NCBI GenBank assembly: GCA_041658725.1
Contig: JBAZZQ010000013.1
Coordinates: 1 to 64,000 of the forward strand
Source of the DNA: JBAZZQ01 sp041658725
GTDB taxonomy: Bacteria; Planctomycetota; Phycisphaerae; JAAYCJ01
Length of the DNA: 64,000 nucleotides
Direction: 5' to 3'
The translations under genes and the position numbers were made by a program. Below, piece after piece: positions 18,348 to 28,700 of the stretch (positions are counted from its first letter, which is position 1; each line of letters begins with the position of its first letter). Below the pieces are notes generated by a model, which saw only the letters and a program-made list of their open reading frames with translations, did no database searches and had not been told where the DNA came from.

Positions 18348-19418
18348 ATGAAAGTCGCCGTTTTAGGTTCGGGAAATATGGGAGGCTCGGTTTTGGACCA
18401 CCTACAGAAATGCGATCAGGTCTCAGAAATCGTTGCCTATGATCCGGATGAGGCTACGCGGGTCCAGGTCGAGCAAAAGTTTAACGTAAAAACCACGTCC
18501 GATCTTGGCGTGATCTGGCATGATCGGGAGATTCCGCTGGTGTTCATCACCTCGCCCAACCACACGCACCACGACCTGGTCATCCGGGCCTTGGAAGCGG
18601 GGAAGGCGGTTATGTGTGAAAAACCCATTGCCACTACCCTCGCCCATGCCCGCGAGGTTGTCGAGTTGTCCGAGCGACGCGGGGCGTTTTTGCAGATCGG
18701 ATTTGAACTGCGATATTCAACGCTCTATACCACCATCAAAAAATGGATCGACGCAGGTTTGCTGGGGGATGTGAACAATACCCATTGTATCTACGTGAAC
18801 AGTGTGGCGGACAAAAGCTCCTGGCGGACCCGGCGAGATCGCGGGGGAAACATGTTCGGCGAAAAGCTTTCGCATTACGTGGATCTGCCGCGATGGTGGG
18901 TGGGTTCCCCGGTGACGCAAGTCCTGACCGTGTGTTCTCCAAACACGGTCCCCTACTATGAAGTCCGCGATAATTACCACACGACCTACCAATTTGAAAA
19001 CGGGGCTGTCGGTCATTTGTCCTTTTTCACCGGCGCCATGAACACTGAAAAACCCGATCCGGAGAAAGACTGGCTGGGACAAATGCGGGATCAGGGGTAT
19101 GAGCTTCGATACACCATCGTTGGAACCCGAGGAATGGCCCAGACTGACGTGTATGGCCGGCGGCTCAAACGCTGGGACTTCGGCGATTCCCCCGAGCGCA
19201 TGACCAGCACGCTGGTCGAGGATATTACCTGGGACTTGCAGGACAATGGGCGCTATGGCCATAATACTTTTGACCAGACACTGGATATCGTCCGCCGGGT
19301 TCGGGAGGGACGTCCGCCGTTTACCCCGGCCCGGGATTCCCTGGAAACCATGAGGCTTTGTTTTGCAGCGGAACATTCGGCAGACCAAGGCCGGTTGGTG
19401 AAATTAGAGGAACTTTAA
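18348..19418 (+). CDS. Gfo/Idh/MocA family dehydrogenase, paralogue A
   Basis: Dehydrogenase of 356 residues with the Rossmann motif VLGSGNMGGSVL at 4-15 and CEKPIATT at about 90-97 holding the catalytic Lys. GEKLSHYVDLPRWWVG forms part of the substrate-binding domain. AGAGGAA precedes the ATG. It is a close paralogue of the gene at 22344-23429, with long shared blocks such as SPNHTHHDL, GEKLSHYVDLPRWWVGS and FTPARDSLETMRLCFAAE. It is probably co-transcribed with the GH28 gene. Substrate unknown. Confidence 0.9.
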   Translation: MKVAVLGSGNMGGSVLDHLQKCDQVSEIVAYDPDEATRVQVEQKFNVKTTSDLGVIWHDREIPLVFITSPNHTHHDLVIRALEAGKAVMCEKPIATTLAHAREVVELSERRGAFLQIGFELRYSTLYTTIKKWIDAGLLGDVNNTHCIYVNSVADKSSWRTRRDRGGNMFGEKLSHYVDLPRWWVGSPVTQVLTVCSPNTVPYYEVRDNYHTTYQFENGAVGHLSFFTGAMNTEKPDPEKDWLGQMRDQGYELRYTIVGTRGMAQTDVYGRRLKRWDFGDSPERMTSTLVEDITWDLQDNGRYGHNTFDQTLDIVRRVREGRPPFTPARDSLETMRLCFAAEHSADQGRLVKLEEL

Positions 19419-19436
19419 AGGCTACCTTAGCACAGC

Positions 19437-19583
19437 ATTTCACAAATAAGGTAACAAAATCTTACCCCTGGGGTGGCATGGGCAATTCCTATTGCCCGTG
19501 TCTTTTCCTCGCGCATGAACAGAAGACACGGGCAAGAAGACTTGCCCATGCCACCCCAGAATTTGGAACCTTATTTATGAAAT
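19437..19583. repeat. 147-bp nested palindromic element (REP/MITE-like)
   Basis: Three nested inverted repeats. The outer arms are 19437-19452 and 19568-19583 (15 of 16 pair). The middle arms are 19468-19485 and 19542-19559 (18-bp perfect, CTGGGGTGGCATGGGCAA). The inner arms are 19492-19504 and 19523-19535 (13-bp perfect). It fills the gap between two convergent genes and could end transcription from both sides. Confidence 0.8.
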
Positions 19584-19590
19584 TTTGTAC

Positions 19591-21003
19591 TTAGAATCGC
19601 GTTACGCAAGATTCCGGCGTTTTCAGCAACCATGCCCGAAGAAGAGTCACTGCTGCCCCGCCGCTCTCGGCAAACAGGCCCAGACCCTGACTGTCCTGGC
19701 GCGAAGGATAAATCCTGCCGGTGATACAGGCTCGGCCGTTGGCAAAAATTTCCACGACCGATCTGTCCATAAAAATTCGAAGCTTCAAATTTTCACCTTC
19801 CTCAAGCGACAATTTGCCCTCTAAAAGATCACACCGGGCTAAGGGATCCAGACTCGATCGGCTGCGGTCCAAACCTAATGATTTCTTTTTCCGGTTGTAG
19901 ACGATACGTGTTTGCTCGACGTAATCGGGCGTACATCGAATCAAAAGGCCGCACTCCTCCGCGTCGCCGGCGGCTATTTCCGCCTCGATCTCCAGGCAAT
20001 CGCCCTGGATTTCCGGGACGGACAAACACCCTTTTTCCGGTATGCGTAACGGCTTAACGGAAAAGACCCTATCTCTCAACGCCTGGACTTCCGAAACAGG
20101 CTCCATCCCAAGCGAGCCATCTGTTCGCAGCGAAAGCAGACGCGGCAGAGATTGTACTCCAGTCGTCTCAAAGCCCATATAGGAAGTTCCATAAGTCTCG
20201 GGAATCCAGCCCCAGCAAATCCGCCGACCTTTGTCATCCACCAGCGTTTTGGCGGCAAAAAAATCTCCGTAATCGGCACAGCCCCAGATGTCCTGCTCGT
20301 ACCGTTGCCGCCGATACCAGCCGGTCATGTACCAGGTTCGCTTGAATGTCACCCCCAGGGTCAATAGGACATAACGGTCCTCTAATGGAAAAAGGTCCGG
20401 GCATTCGCACATCGCCCCCGGTTTTTCCGGTGTGCCCGTCCAGAGAACGTGACAGTATTCCCACCTGATCAGGTCCCGTGAGCGGTATAGCAGCACGCAC
20501 CCAACCTCGCGCAGCGACGCACCAACCGCCATGCACCATTCGTCATTTTCTTTCCAGACGCACGGGTCTCGGAAACTGCTTAAACCAACCCCTTCCGGCG
20601 GAATACCGATAATGGGGTTTTGGGGAAATTTGTCCCAATGCAGCAAGTCCCGACTGGTGGCGAGGCATTGGGTATTGATATATTTCGGCCCCGCCACTCC
20701 GGTATAGAAGAAATAAAAGGTTCCTGCATTTTCCACCACACACCCGGTCCAGCAACCGTTGGAGTCCGGCCCTTCTGGATCGGGAGAAAGGACAATACCC
20801 TGATCGACCCAATGGACCAAATCGCGGCTGGTCGCCAGGCAATTGGTGCTCCGCAAATCGGTTCCGTACACCGACCGGCACTGGTAAAACGAATGGTACA
20901 CGCCCCTGGCGTAAAACGGCATCACATCCTGGAAGTGCGTGCCGTCGGGAAAGTGCGGCAGGGGCACAAAATGATACGTGGGTTTTTGAAACATCCAATT
21001 CAT
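19591..21003 (-). CDS. GH32-family beta-fructosidase-like protein
   Basis: Protein of 470 residues with a five-bladed propeller and a C-terminal beta-sandwich (MDRSVVEIFANGRACIT near 405-425). The nucleophile motif of classical GH32 (WMNDPNG) is replaced by FQDVMPFY with Asp at 26. RDP is present at about 145 (FRDPCVW) and the acid/base motif ECP at about 199 (CECPDLF). All three acidic positions of a retaining GH32 enzyme can therefore be matched. No signal peptide is seen, so it likely acts in the cytoplasm on imported sugars. It follows the UroD-like gene by 24 bases. Cleavage of fructans or sucrose is typical, but the variant first motif leaves specificity open. Confidence 0.82.
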   Translation of the reverse strand: MNWMFQKPTYHFVPLPHFPDGTHFQDVMPFYARGVYHSFYQCRSVYGTDLRSTNCLATSRDLVHWVDQGIVLSPDPEGPDSNGCWTGCVVENAGTFYFFYTGVAGPKYINTQCLATSRDLLHWDKFPQNPIIGIPPEGVGLSSFRDPCVWKENDEWCMAVGASLREVGCVLLYRSRDLIRWEYCHVLWTGTPEKPGAMCECPDLFPLEDRYVLLTLGVTFKRTWYMTGWYRRQRYEQDIWGCADYGDFFAAKTLVDDKGRRICWGWIPETYGTSYMGFETTGVQSLPRLLSLRTDGSLGMEPVSEVQALRDRVFSVKPLRIPEKGCLSVPEIQGDCLEIEAEIAAGDAEECGLLIRCTPDYVEQTRIVYNRKKKSLGLDRSRSSLDPLARCDLLEGKLSLEEGENLKLRIFMDRSVVEIFANGRACITGRIYPSRQDSQGLGLFAESGGAAVTLLRAWLLKTPESCVTRF

Positions 21004-21027
21004 GATCTTACGGAACTTCCATTTCGT

Positions 21028-22044
21028 TTAGGCCGGACTGGATTGTCTTGCCAATTCCTCACAGGTCTCGATAAAGACTTTTATTTTTTCCGGATTACCG
21101 TTCCGGCAGGTATTATTCTCGATAATCGTAAACATAATTTCCGCTCCCTCGTTTCGGTTGCGGAGAATCCATTCCCTGACTTGCTCACAGCTCATCCGGT
21201 CCAACACAAAGGCCGGCAACCGCCAGGAAAACGGAATATCGGCTTCTTTGATGACCTTCGGGCTTAGTGCCGGCGAGACCGAAGGGTCGTAATGCCGGAT
21301 GCCGACCTCTTTAAGGTATTTCAGGTGCTCCGGTTTCAGATTCTCCACATGCACGCCCCGTGCCCCGGTGGTCAGTCCTTCATAATATCGGTTCCAGAAC
21401 GGCACCACAAACTCCGACCACTGATCCGGCGCGATCAGACTCGCAAAATCGTCAGCCAGACCGCTGCCCTCCGGATTGATGCTCGGCTCATTGTTCAGTT
21501 TGCGAAGAAAATAATGGAATTGAATCACACTGTCCGTCACACGCCTCAAAAATTCCTTGGCCGAGTCTGGATCATCGAGCAGGTCCACGTAAAAATCCTG
21601 CCCTCTCAGAAGGACCGCCGTGGTAAGCGGTCCTTCCATACCGAATCCGCCAAAAGGTATTTTCTCTTCCGGAAACTCTTTCTTTAAATATTCCCACATT
21701 CGCAGATAGTGTTGAAAAAGATCGTTTCCGGCAAAATCCGTTCCTTTCTCCAAAGCCTTGATGCCCTCTTGAATGTTACCGTAGATCGGCTGTACTCCCG
21801 GTTCGGAGTCTTCGGGAAAGGTCACCGGCGATCCCAGACAAGCGATGTGTCCATAAGATATCGGAGCGCAAGTTGGGGAACCCAATGCCACTTTTGAGCC
21901 AAAAAGCTCGGCAGCTTTTTTGCGCCCGAATCTGAAGGCTTGGGCGCAGGCCGAAGGGCTTTTATAGGTTTCATCCAACTTGATGCCCGCCAACGACGCA
22001 TAGGTAAAAAACGTAGTACTCACGTGCCAAGAAAAACTTCCCAA
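21028..22044 (-). CDS. Uroporphyrinogen decarboxylase-family protein (not HemE-like in context)
   Basis: URO-D superfamily protein of 338 residues (TIM barrel) with GFGMEGPLTTAVLLRG near 125 and EGSGLADDFASLI near 190. Neighbours are sugar genes, so heme synthesis is unlikely. In related bacteria such paralogues occur with methyltransferase or sugar-catabolic genes. The start is TTG at 22044; AAGGA lies eight bases upstream and no in-frame ATG fits better. It is transcribed with the GH32 gene and is divergent from the second Gfo/Idh gene across a palindromic operator-like site. Reaction unknown. Confidence 0.8.
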   Translation of the reverse strand: MGSFSWHVSTTFFTYASLAGIKLDETYKSPSACAQAFRFGRKKAAELFGSKVALGSPTCAPISYGHIACLGSPVTFPEDSEPGVQPIYGNIQEGIKALEKGTDFAGNDLFQHYLRMWEYLKKEFPEEKIPFGGFGMEGPLTTAVLLRGQDFYVDLLDDPDSAKEFLRRVTDSVIQFHYFLRKLNNEPSINPEGSGLADDFASLIAPDQWSEFVVPFWNRYYEGLTTGARGVHVENLKPEHLKYLKEVGIRHYDPSVSPALSPKVIKEADIPFSWRLPAFVLDRMSCEQVREWILRNRNEGAEIMFTIIENNTCRNGNPEKIKVFIETCEELARQSSPA

Positions 22045-22187
22045 TTTATATTCCTTATTACCGTTTCCCTTGTAACAATTCCTTATCCGGTGATCGGGCA
22101 GGGAACATTTCCCGATACCGAAATTACTCCATTCATTTTATTCACAAGGTCAACTATAACAAAGAAAAATTTCAATCCTATTGAGGG

Positions 22188-22205
22188 AATTGAATCGATT
22201 CAATT
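22188..22205. promoter_or_regulatory. 18-bp perfect palindrome, LacI/GntR-type operator candidate
   Basis: AATTGAATCGATTCAATT is fully symmetric with a central CG, the form of many LacI-family operators. It lies between the divergent UroD-like and Gfo/Idh genes and overlaps TTGAAT -35-like boxes on both strands. It contains GAATCGATTC, related to the GATTCGG arm at 15515. Confidence 0.6.
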
Positions 22206-22219
22206 TCTGCTAATATATA
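22190..22219 (+). promoter_or_regulatory. Probable promoter for Gfo/Idh paralogue B
   Basis: TTGAAT (22190-22195), 18-base spacer, TATATA (22214-22219). The -35 lies inside the palindrome at 22188-22205, so a bound repressor would exclude polymerase. The leader would be about 118 nt. Confidence 0.45.
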
Positions 22220-22343
22220 CTTCGCTTTTTGCTAGTCAATAAAAAATAAAAATCAGTACCTATTGAAATATTGTATATTTCCTTTAAAATCAAGATGAAA
22301 TCAGCATAAAAACAAAGAAAGGTAAAAAAAGAAAGGATAACTT

Positions 22344-23429
22344 ATGAAAGCAGCCGTTTTAGGCTCTGGTAACATGGGTGGAAGTGTTTTGGGCCATCTA
22401 AAGGAATGCGAAGGCATTACAGAGATTGTCGCTTTTGATCCGAATAAAGAAAGGCTGGATGAAGTCGGCAAGAAATTCAATGTGGAAACGACGTGCGACC
22501 TGGACCGTATCTGGCGGGATCGTGATATCCCCCTGGTCTTTATTACGTCTCCCAATCACACCCACCACGATTTGACCGTCCAAGCCCTTGAGTCCCAAAA
22601 AGCCGTTCTTTGTGAAAAGCCTCTGGCCACCACATTAGCAGACGCCCAGGAAGTGGTCGAATTATCCGAGCGGAAGGGAGCCTTTTTGCAGGTGGGATTC
22701 GAATTGCGATATTCCAAGCTTTATACCAAAGTCAAAGAATGGATCGATGCCGGTATTCTCGGCGAGGTGGTTAATACCCACTGCATCTATATTTGTAGTG
22801 AATTTATCGGGAAAAATTCCTGGCGCATCAAGCAAGGCAACAGCGGCTCGATGTTTGGCGAGAAACTCTCACACTACGTTGATCTGCCCCGCTGGTGGGT
22901 CGGCTCTGAAGTTACTGACGTCATGACTTTCTGTTCACCCAATATCGTTCCCTATTATGAAATACGGGACAACTATCACACATCCTATCGGTTCGCAAAC
23001 GGCGCCGTCAGCCATCTATCCTTCTTCATGGCCATCGCGGAAACCCATCCCACTGACCCCATGCAGGACTGGCTTGAGCAATTACGTCAGCAGGGCAATG
23101 AACTGCGTTACACTATCGAAGGGACCCGCGGAGCCGCGCAAACGGACATTTACGGGCGAAATATCAAGCGATGGGCGTTCGGCGACACCCCGGAACGCAT
23201 GACCAGCAAGTTGGTCGAGGATCAAACCTGGCCCCTGGAGGAAAATAATACCTATGGCCATAATACCCTCGATCAGACACGGGACATCGTCCAGCGGGTA
23301 ATTCGGGGCCTGCCACCGTTCACTCCGGCCCGCGATTCCCTGGAAACGATGCGGCTTTGTTTTGCCGCGGAACAATCCGCTGATACGGGAAGAATGGTGA
23401 ATTTAAAAGAACTTGCGGATAAACATTAA
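22344..23429 (+). CDS. Gfo/Idh/MocA family dehydrogenase, paralogue B
   Basis: Dehydrogenase of 361 residues with VLGSGNMGGSVL at 4-15, CEKPLATT near 90-97 and GEKLSHYVDLPRWWVGS in the substrate domain. It is colinear with the gene at 18348-19418 over its whole length, so a local duplication is likely. AAAGGA precedes the ATG. It stands alone on its strand behind its own operator-like palindrome and converges on the tyrosine autokinase gene with a 17-base gap. The two copies may serve different sugars or differ only in regulation. Confidence 0.9.
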   Translation: MKAAVLGSGNMGGSVLGHLKECEGITEIVAFDPNKERLDEVGKKFNVETTCDLDRIWRDRDIPLVFITSPNHTHHDLTVQALESQKAVLCEKPLATTLADAQEVVELSERKGAFLQVGFELRYSKLYTKVKEWIDAGILGEVVNTHCIYICSEFIGKNSWRIKQGNSGSMFGEKLSHYVDLPRWWVGSEVTDVMTFCSPNIVPYYEIRDNYHTSYRFANGAVSHLSFFMAIAETHPTDPMQDWLEQLRQQGNELRYTIEGTRGAAQTDIYGRNIKRWAFGDTPERMTSKLVEDQTWPLEENNTYGHNTLDQTRDIVQRVIRGLPPFTPARDSLETMRLCFAAEQSADTGRMVNLKELADKH

Positions 23430-23446
23430 GGTATGACAATTAGAAA

Positions 23447-25708
23447 TTAGGCTTTTGTCATTTTATCCGTTGTCTCTTCCGCCTCTTCCGCCGGCAGGGC
23501 CGGCGGTGACTGATATTCATCGTACGTCTTGTACATCTCCCGGAAGTATCCGCCGCGAGTGATCTTCACATCGTTGAGGACTACACCCAGGATTTTCGCG
23601 TTTACTCGCTTGAGCTGATCCTTCGCCCGACCAATCGCTCCGCGGGCGCTAAAACCCGCACGAACCACCAGTACCACCCCATCCATCACCGATGACAGGA
23701 CCATGGCGTCGCTGACGACCAGGACCGGGGGACCGTCAAAAATGATCGTTTCATACTTCGTGCTGAACTGTGCGATAAAATTCTTCAGATATCCTCCGCT
23801 CAGCAGTTCCGACGGGTTAGGGGGCAAGGGTCCGGCCGGCAGCACATCCAAAGTCTTGTGCGGTGTCTGGCGAACCAGCGAATCCGGATCGCTGTGCCCG
23901 ATCAAAATATTACTCAATCCTTCCGTGGATTCTTCCAACCCGAACGCCTGGGCCACTCCGGGTCGGCGGAAATTGGCGTCGACCAGAAGGACCTTCCGTC
24001 CCGCCTGCGACAACGAGACCGCCAGGTTCACCGAGACACACGTCTTGCCCTCGCTCGGAGAACAACTCGTGATCAAGATGCTCCCCTGCCGCTCCGGCGG
24101 GGCGCAAAACAGGAAATTCGCCCGTAACTGCCGAAAACTTTCCGCCAACATGCTGTGCGGCGATTCCAACATCAACCGTCGCATCTCCTGTGCCGAAGAT
24201 TCGTCCTCGTCCTGCGAAGGAATCTGCCCCAAAAGCGGCATGTGCAACTGCCTTAACACGTCCGATGGGGTCCTGACCGTCGTGCCCATAAACTCAAGCA
24301 AAAAGGCCAATCCGATCCCCAGTATCAACCCCAACACAAACCCCGCGGGAAGATTCATCGACCATTTCGGCATATCCGGCTCCAGCGGTTCGACCGCGCC
24401 CCGAACGCTCACGCGCACCAGTTCCGGGTTTTCCAGCTGAAGCTTCAGTTTAAATATCTGGTCGCCCAACGACTCCAGTTGCTTGCGGAGACGATCTATT
24501 TCCTTCTCCCGAACCAGATATGCCGACAATTGCTTTTCCAACTCCGACGATTCCGCCTTGGCTTCCGCCAACCGGTTATTCAGGCCCGCCACCCGGCTGA
24601 TGACCGTATCCAGGTCCACCTTTGTCCGTTCCCGCATATCCCGATACGTGTCGGATATCAACTGGCGCCTTTTTTCATTCAGTTCCTTTTCCATCAGGGC
24701 GACCCGGTTTTCCAACTCCTGAACATTGCGGTTTTTTAACCCTTTTTCTTTCATCGTGGAAAGGGAAATCCGGCTATCCGTCAGATATTGGGTGTAGGTT
24801 CGGACAAACCCATCCCCCTCCACCATCTGGCGCATCTCCGGGGTTTCCGCTATTCGCTCCATCGCCCCCGGCTGATTATACATCTCATACAAGGACTGGT
24901 ACTGGTCTTTTTCCGTCATGGCCATCGCCAACAACTGCGTCAGAGCCGAGACCTGATCTCCGAAACTCCCCCGCTTTTCCTGCAGGAGCGGAATATTATT
25001 GTGGGATCGGAACTGTTCCTGGATATCGACTTGCTGCGTCAGATCCTGACGGAGGTTAGACTCCTGATCCTGGTATTTTTTCAGCTCGTTACGGGTTTTC
25101 TCCTGGGAGGCCACGCGAACGCTTTGATAATAAGTATCCAGAACCGTATTCACAATTCGCTTGCATTCCCCCGGATCTCGCCAGGAAAACCCCACCGAAA
25201 CGAGATTCGTGTCATGGATCGCACTGGCGCTAAACCGTCGCTGCATATCGATCATCGCCGCACCGAAATCGATATTTTCTCCCACCTGGAAGGATCGATA
25301 CCATTTCGTATCCTTGATCAATGGGTCCTTCAGCGCGTCCTGCAGCGTCGTCTGTGACCGGATCGTCGCCGCCTGCGTGTTCATCGTCTGCTCAATAATG
25401 TCTTTGGCGACCATCTGGGTTTCCTGACTGAGGGCAGGAGGCACTATCGGAGACCGAACTTCCACCAAAGCCGTGGCCAGATAACTCGGATACCAGTTCT
25501 TCCAGATATACGTCAATACGATCGTACAGGTAAAGACGAAAATCCATATTCCCATAATTAAAAAGAGATATCGCTTTAATATCCGAATGACGTCCTGGAT
25601 CGTTAACGTCGGCACCGCGCTCGCCGCCGGAAAAGAACGCGGACCCGGAATGACCGGAGCCTGCACCATCGGTGGAGCGGTTGGAATTGAGGTTGTTATA
25701 CCACTCAT
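23447..25708 (-). CDS. Wzc-like chain-length determinant / tyrosine autokinase
   Basis: Protein of 753 residues. The Wzz domain has an N-terminal helix (~44-66) and a second one near 450-470 (GFVLGLILGIGLAFLLEFM), with a long periplasmic coiled coil between (~190-420). A cytoplasmic BY-kinase follows, with Walker A SPSEGKT near 550, the A' motif VLLVDANFRRP, and Walker B IIFDGPP near 653. The C-terminal Tyr cluster is YFREMYKTYDEY, the autophosphorylation site. In the family this controls polymer length and export of exopolysaccharide with the OPX protein, encoded here at 32517-34061. It is the last gene of the leftward locus. Confidence 0.92.
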   Translation of the reverse strand: MSGITTSIPTAPPMVQAPVIPGPRSFPAASAVPTLTIQDVIRILKRYLFLIMGIWIFVFTCTIVLTYIWKNWYPSYLATALVEVRSPIVPPALSQETQMVAKDIIEQTMNTQAATIRSQTTLQDALKDPLIKDTKWYRSFQVGENIDFGAAMIDMQRRFSASAIHDTNLVSVGFSWRDPGECKRIVNTVLDTYYQSVRVASQEKTRNELKKYQDQESNLRQDLTQQVDIQEQFRSHNNIPLLQEKRGSFGDQVSALTQLLAMAMTEKDQYQSLYEMYNQPGAMERIAETPEMRQMVEGDGFVRTYTQYLTDSRISLSTMKEKGLKNRNVQELENRVALMEKELNEKRRQLISDTYRDMRERTKVDLDTVISRVAGLNNRLAEAKAESSELEKQLSAYLVREKEIDRLRKQLESLGDQIFKLKLQLENPELVRVSVRGAVEPLEPDMPKWSMNLPAGFVLGLILGIGLAFLLEFMGTTVRTPSDVLRQLHMPLLGQIPSQDEDESSAQEMRRLMLESPHSMLAESFRQLRANFLFCAPPERQGSILITSCSPSEGKTCVSVNLAVSLSQAGRKVLLVDANFRRPGVAQAFGLEESTEGLSNILIGHSDPDSLVRQTPHKTLDVLPAGPLPPNPSELLSGGYLKNFIAQFSTKYETIIFDGPPVLVVSDAMVLSSVMDGVVLVVRAGFSARGAIGRAKDQLKRVNAKILGVVLNDVKITRGGYFREMYKTYDEYQSPPALPAEEAEETTDKMTKA

Positions 25709-25757
25709 GAATCTACCTCAGCTAGCAATAAAAAAAATTCTTCCTTAAACATTCTTC

Positions 25758-28700
25758 TCAATCTTTCTTATTTAATCCGTCGCGAATCTGCTTTTCCAGT
25801 GCCGTATCGTCTCCGACCAATTGTAACGCTCGGCGCAATTGTAACTCGGCATCAGCGCGGCGTCCCTGCTTCATCAAGGCCATCCCCAGATGGTATCGAT
25901 TCGCCGAAGATTCCTGTATCCAAACGCTCTGGGTTAAATAGAGTAACCCTTTATCGGCCTTGCCTATCTTGGCTAAAACCTGACCGTAAGTATCCAGCAC
26001 GTCAGAATTATTCGGAGCCAAACGATACGCGACTTCAACAAAATTATAGGCATCCTTAGGCTTATCCATGTTCTCCATCAGGATGTACGCCAAATTATTC
26101 AAAAGAGCCAGATTGTTCGGCATAAGTTGGTTGGCCTCGGTTAAAGCCTCCACCGCCTGGGCATACTTGTGCTTTTCGGAATATTCCTGACCTAAAATAA
26201 AAAGCACCATCGCCTTTTCCATCGCATCCTTGGCGCCGGCAAGCGATTGGCGATACATCGACGCGCCTTTGTCGATGTCACCGGCGGAAAAATAACATCC
26301 GGCAAGAGCAATCCGAACCGCCTTTCCCGATTTTCCCTCTAAACCCGTCGATTTCTCCAAGTCACGAGCCAACTCCTTACCAGTCACCGCCTTCAACACA
26401 GTGTCCTTAGTAAACTGCCAGATACTCACCGGATTGTTTTCCGACGCAGACAGTGCCGCCAGGTAAAGCTCAAGCCCTTTTTGTCGCTGGTCTTTCGCGT
26501 AATACGCCGCGGCCTCCCAGCCCAAAATCTTGGCCGTACCGTTGGAAATCTCTCGCCGACCCCGCTGGGCCGTCTGGATTACTTTCGTGTAGTCCTTACC
26601 GTTATACATCGCGTTCAAATAAGCATCTAATACTGTGACTTTCAGTCCATCCGATGTCTTAGGATATTTTTTCAGTATCTGCCACGCCTGGGCCAGTGCC
26701 TGCTCCGCCTGGTCGAATTTGCCCTTCGTCATGTAGTATCGACCTTGCTCATATCTCCAGCCCCAGTATCCACCCGTCAGATTGCTCGCCCAGACCAGAA
26801 GCTCGTCATAATCCTTTTCGTTGAGCGACGATGCCAAAGGAGCCAGCAAATCAGTCCGTATCTGCTCCAATTGTTCCGCCGATTGACTCGCCTGGCTGAT
26901 CATCGCCCTCGCCTCGCGCTCGGCATCCGCCGTGCGACCCAGTTCACATTCCAGCTTCGCCAGTTTGATCTGTCCCGGCAACCCAAAAGCCCTGGGATTG
27001 CTTTTTCGAATCAGATCCAAATCCCCTCTCGCCTTCTCCAGTTGCCAAGCGCACAGATAGATCAGGAAGCGATTCTGCCTTGCTTCCTGGGTCTCAGGAT
27101 TGCTCTCCAGCACCTGCGTCAGAATCTTTTCCGCTTCCGATATCTGATCCTCGCCCATCGCTAACCTGGCACGAAGAATCTTACCTTCGATGTCCGGGTA
27201 AAGTTTCTGAAATTCTTCGATCTGGAGCTTTGCCTTGTCCCATTGGCTACTCGACAGTAACGTGTTGATTAATAACCTGCGGGCCACACGTTTCTCCCTT
27301 TCATCTGCTTTCGATTCCAGCACTTTCAAACACCAGTCGCCCGCCTTTTTAAGATCGCCCGTCTGGGCATAAAAATTCGCCAGTTCCAGGCGGGACTGTG
27401 GGCTATCGTCCACCTTCACCGCTTCCGTAAAGGCAACTTCCGCGTTCTTTATATCGCGGTTCATCGAATAAAAATAGGCCAGGTTGGAATATCCCGATAC
27501 TTTGCCGGACCCAGTCGGCTTGACCGCGATTGATTTCAGAAACTTTTCCATCTCGTCCATACGTTTGTTCTTCACGGCAAAGTTATAATAAACTCCAAGC
27601 ATTTCCCGCGTTGTGTTTTGCCCAAACGCCTGCTGATAACATTCCTGTGCCTTATTCAGATCGCGAACCTGTTCTCGATTTTCATAAATCCACGCTAATC
27701 GCAGTAGATTCTCCCCGTCGTCGGGTTTTTCCTTCCGCCGGTTCTCGCGCTTGACCAGCACCTTCTGGATATCACCTGTTTCGTCTTCCTGGAATTCCTT
27801 CTGCTTGACCTGTTGTTGCTGGATCCAGGTCACCCGGTCTGCCAGCCACTGATCCCACGGCATCTGCTCATGCGCCGACTGGACGTTGTTGATGAATTTT
27901 TGGATCACTCCCGGAGGCGCCTGGTTTCCGCGGGTCATGAGTTGTCCCCATTCCAGAACGCTTGAACCCCGCAACGCATACGGATTCATGGGATTCAATT
28001 CCATGGCCTTGTCGAGTTGCCCCTGGGCCTCATTCATACGATCCAGCCAGTAATAGGCCTCACCCAGCAGGGCGTGGGCCTGCGCATCATTCGGTAATTC
28101 CGAAACCACCTGCTCCGCCGCCCGGGCCGATTGCCCAAAATATTTCTTGGCCGAGTTCGTTTTCTCCTCGCCTTTCACGTCCTTGCTCAGCAAAATATCC
28201 CACCCGCGCCGATTGGCCAATTCGGCCTCATACGACATTCCCTTCACTCCGTCCAAATCTTTCTGCTTGGCCAAATCCATGCTGCTCTGAGCCCGGGTCC
28301 AATCTTTCTGGATCAGGGCAAAACGAAAACTCAGCATGTTCGACCGTTTCGCGTCGATCTTGATCGCCTCATCCAGATATTTTTTCGCCTGGTCCAGATC
28401 GTTGCGAGCAGCGTATTGCTCATACAGTCGAACCGCCCGAACATACGGATCTTTTTCCTCCCCCGCCTGGGCGATCGCCGCCGCCTGATTTTCCTTGGCC
28501 ACATCTTTGGACATTTCTTCCAACCGCGCAGACCGTTTCTTTAAATCACTGATCGACAACAGTTCCTTTAAACGCAACAGACCTTTGTCCTTCGGATCCT
28601 TTTCTATCGCCGCCTGTAATGTCTTCCGGGCCTCCTCCATCCGGTTCTGACCCGAGTAAAAATCCACCAGGTACACCGACGCCGTCTTATCCCCCGGTTT

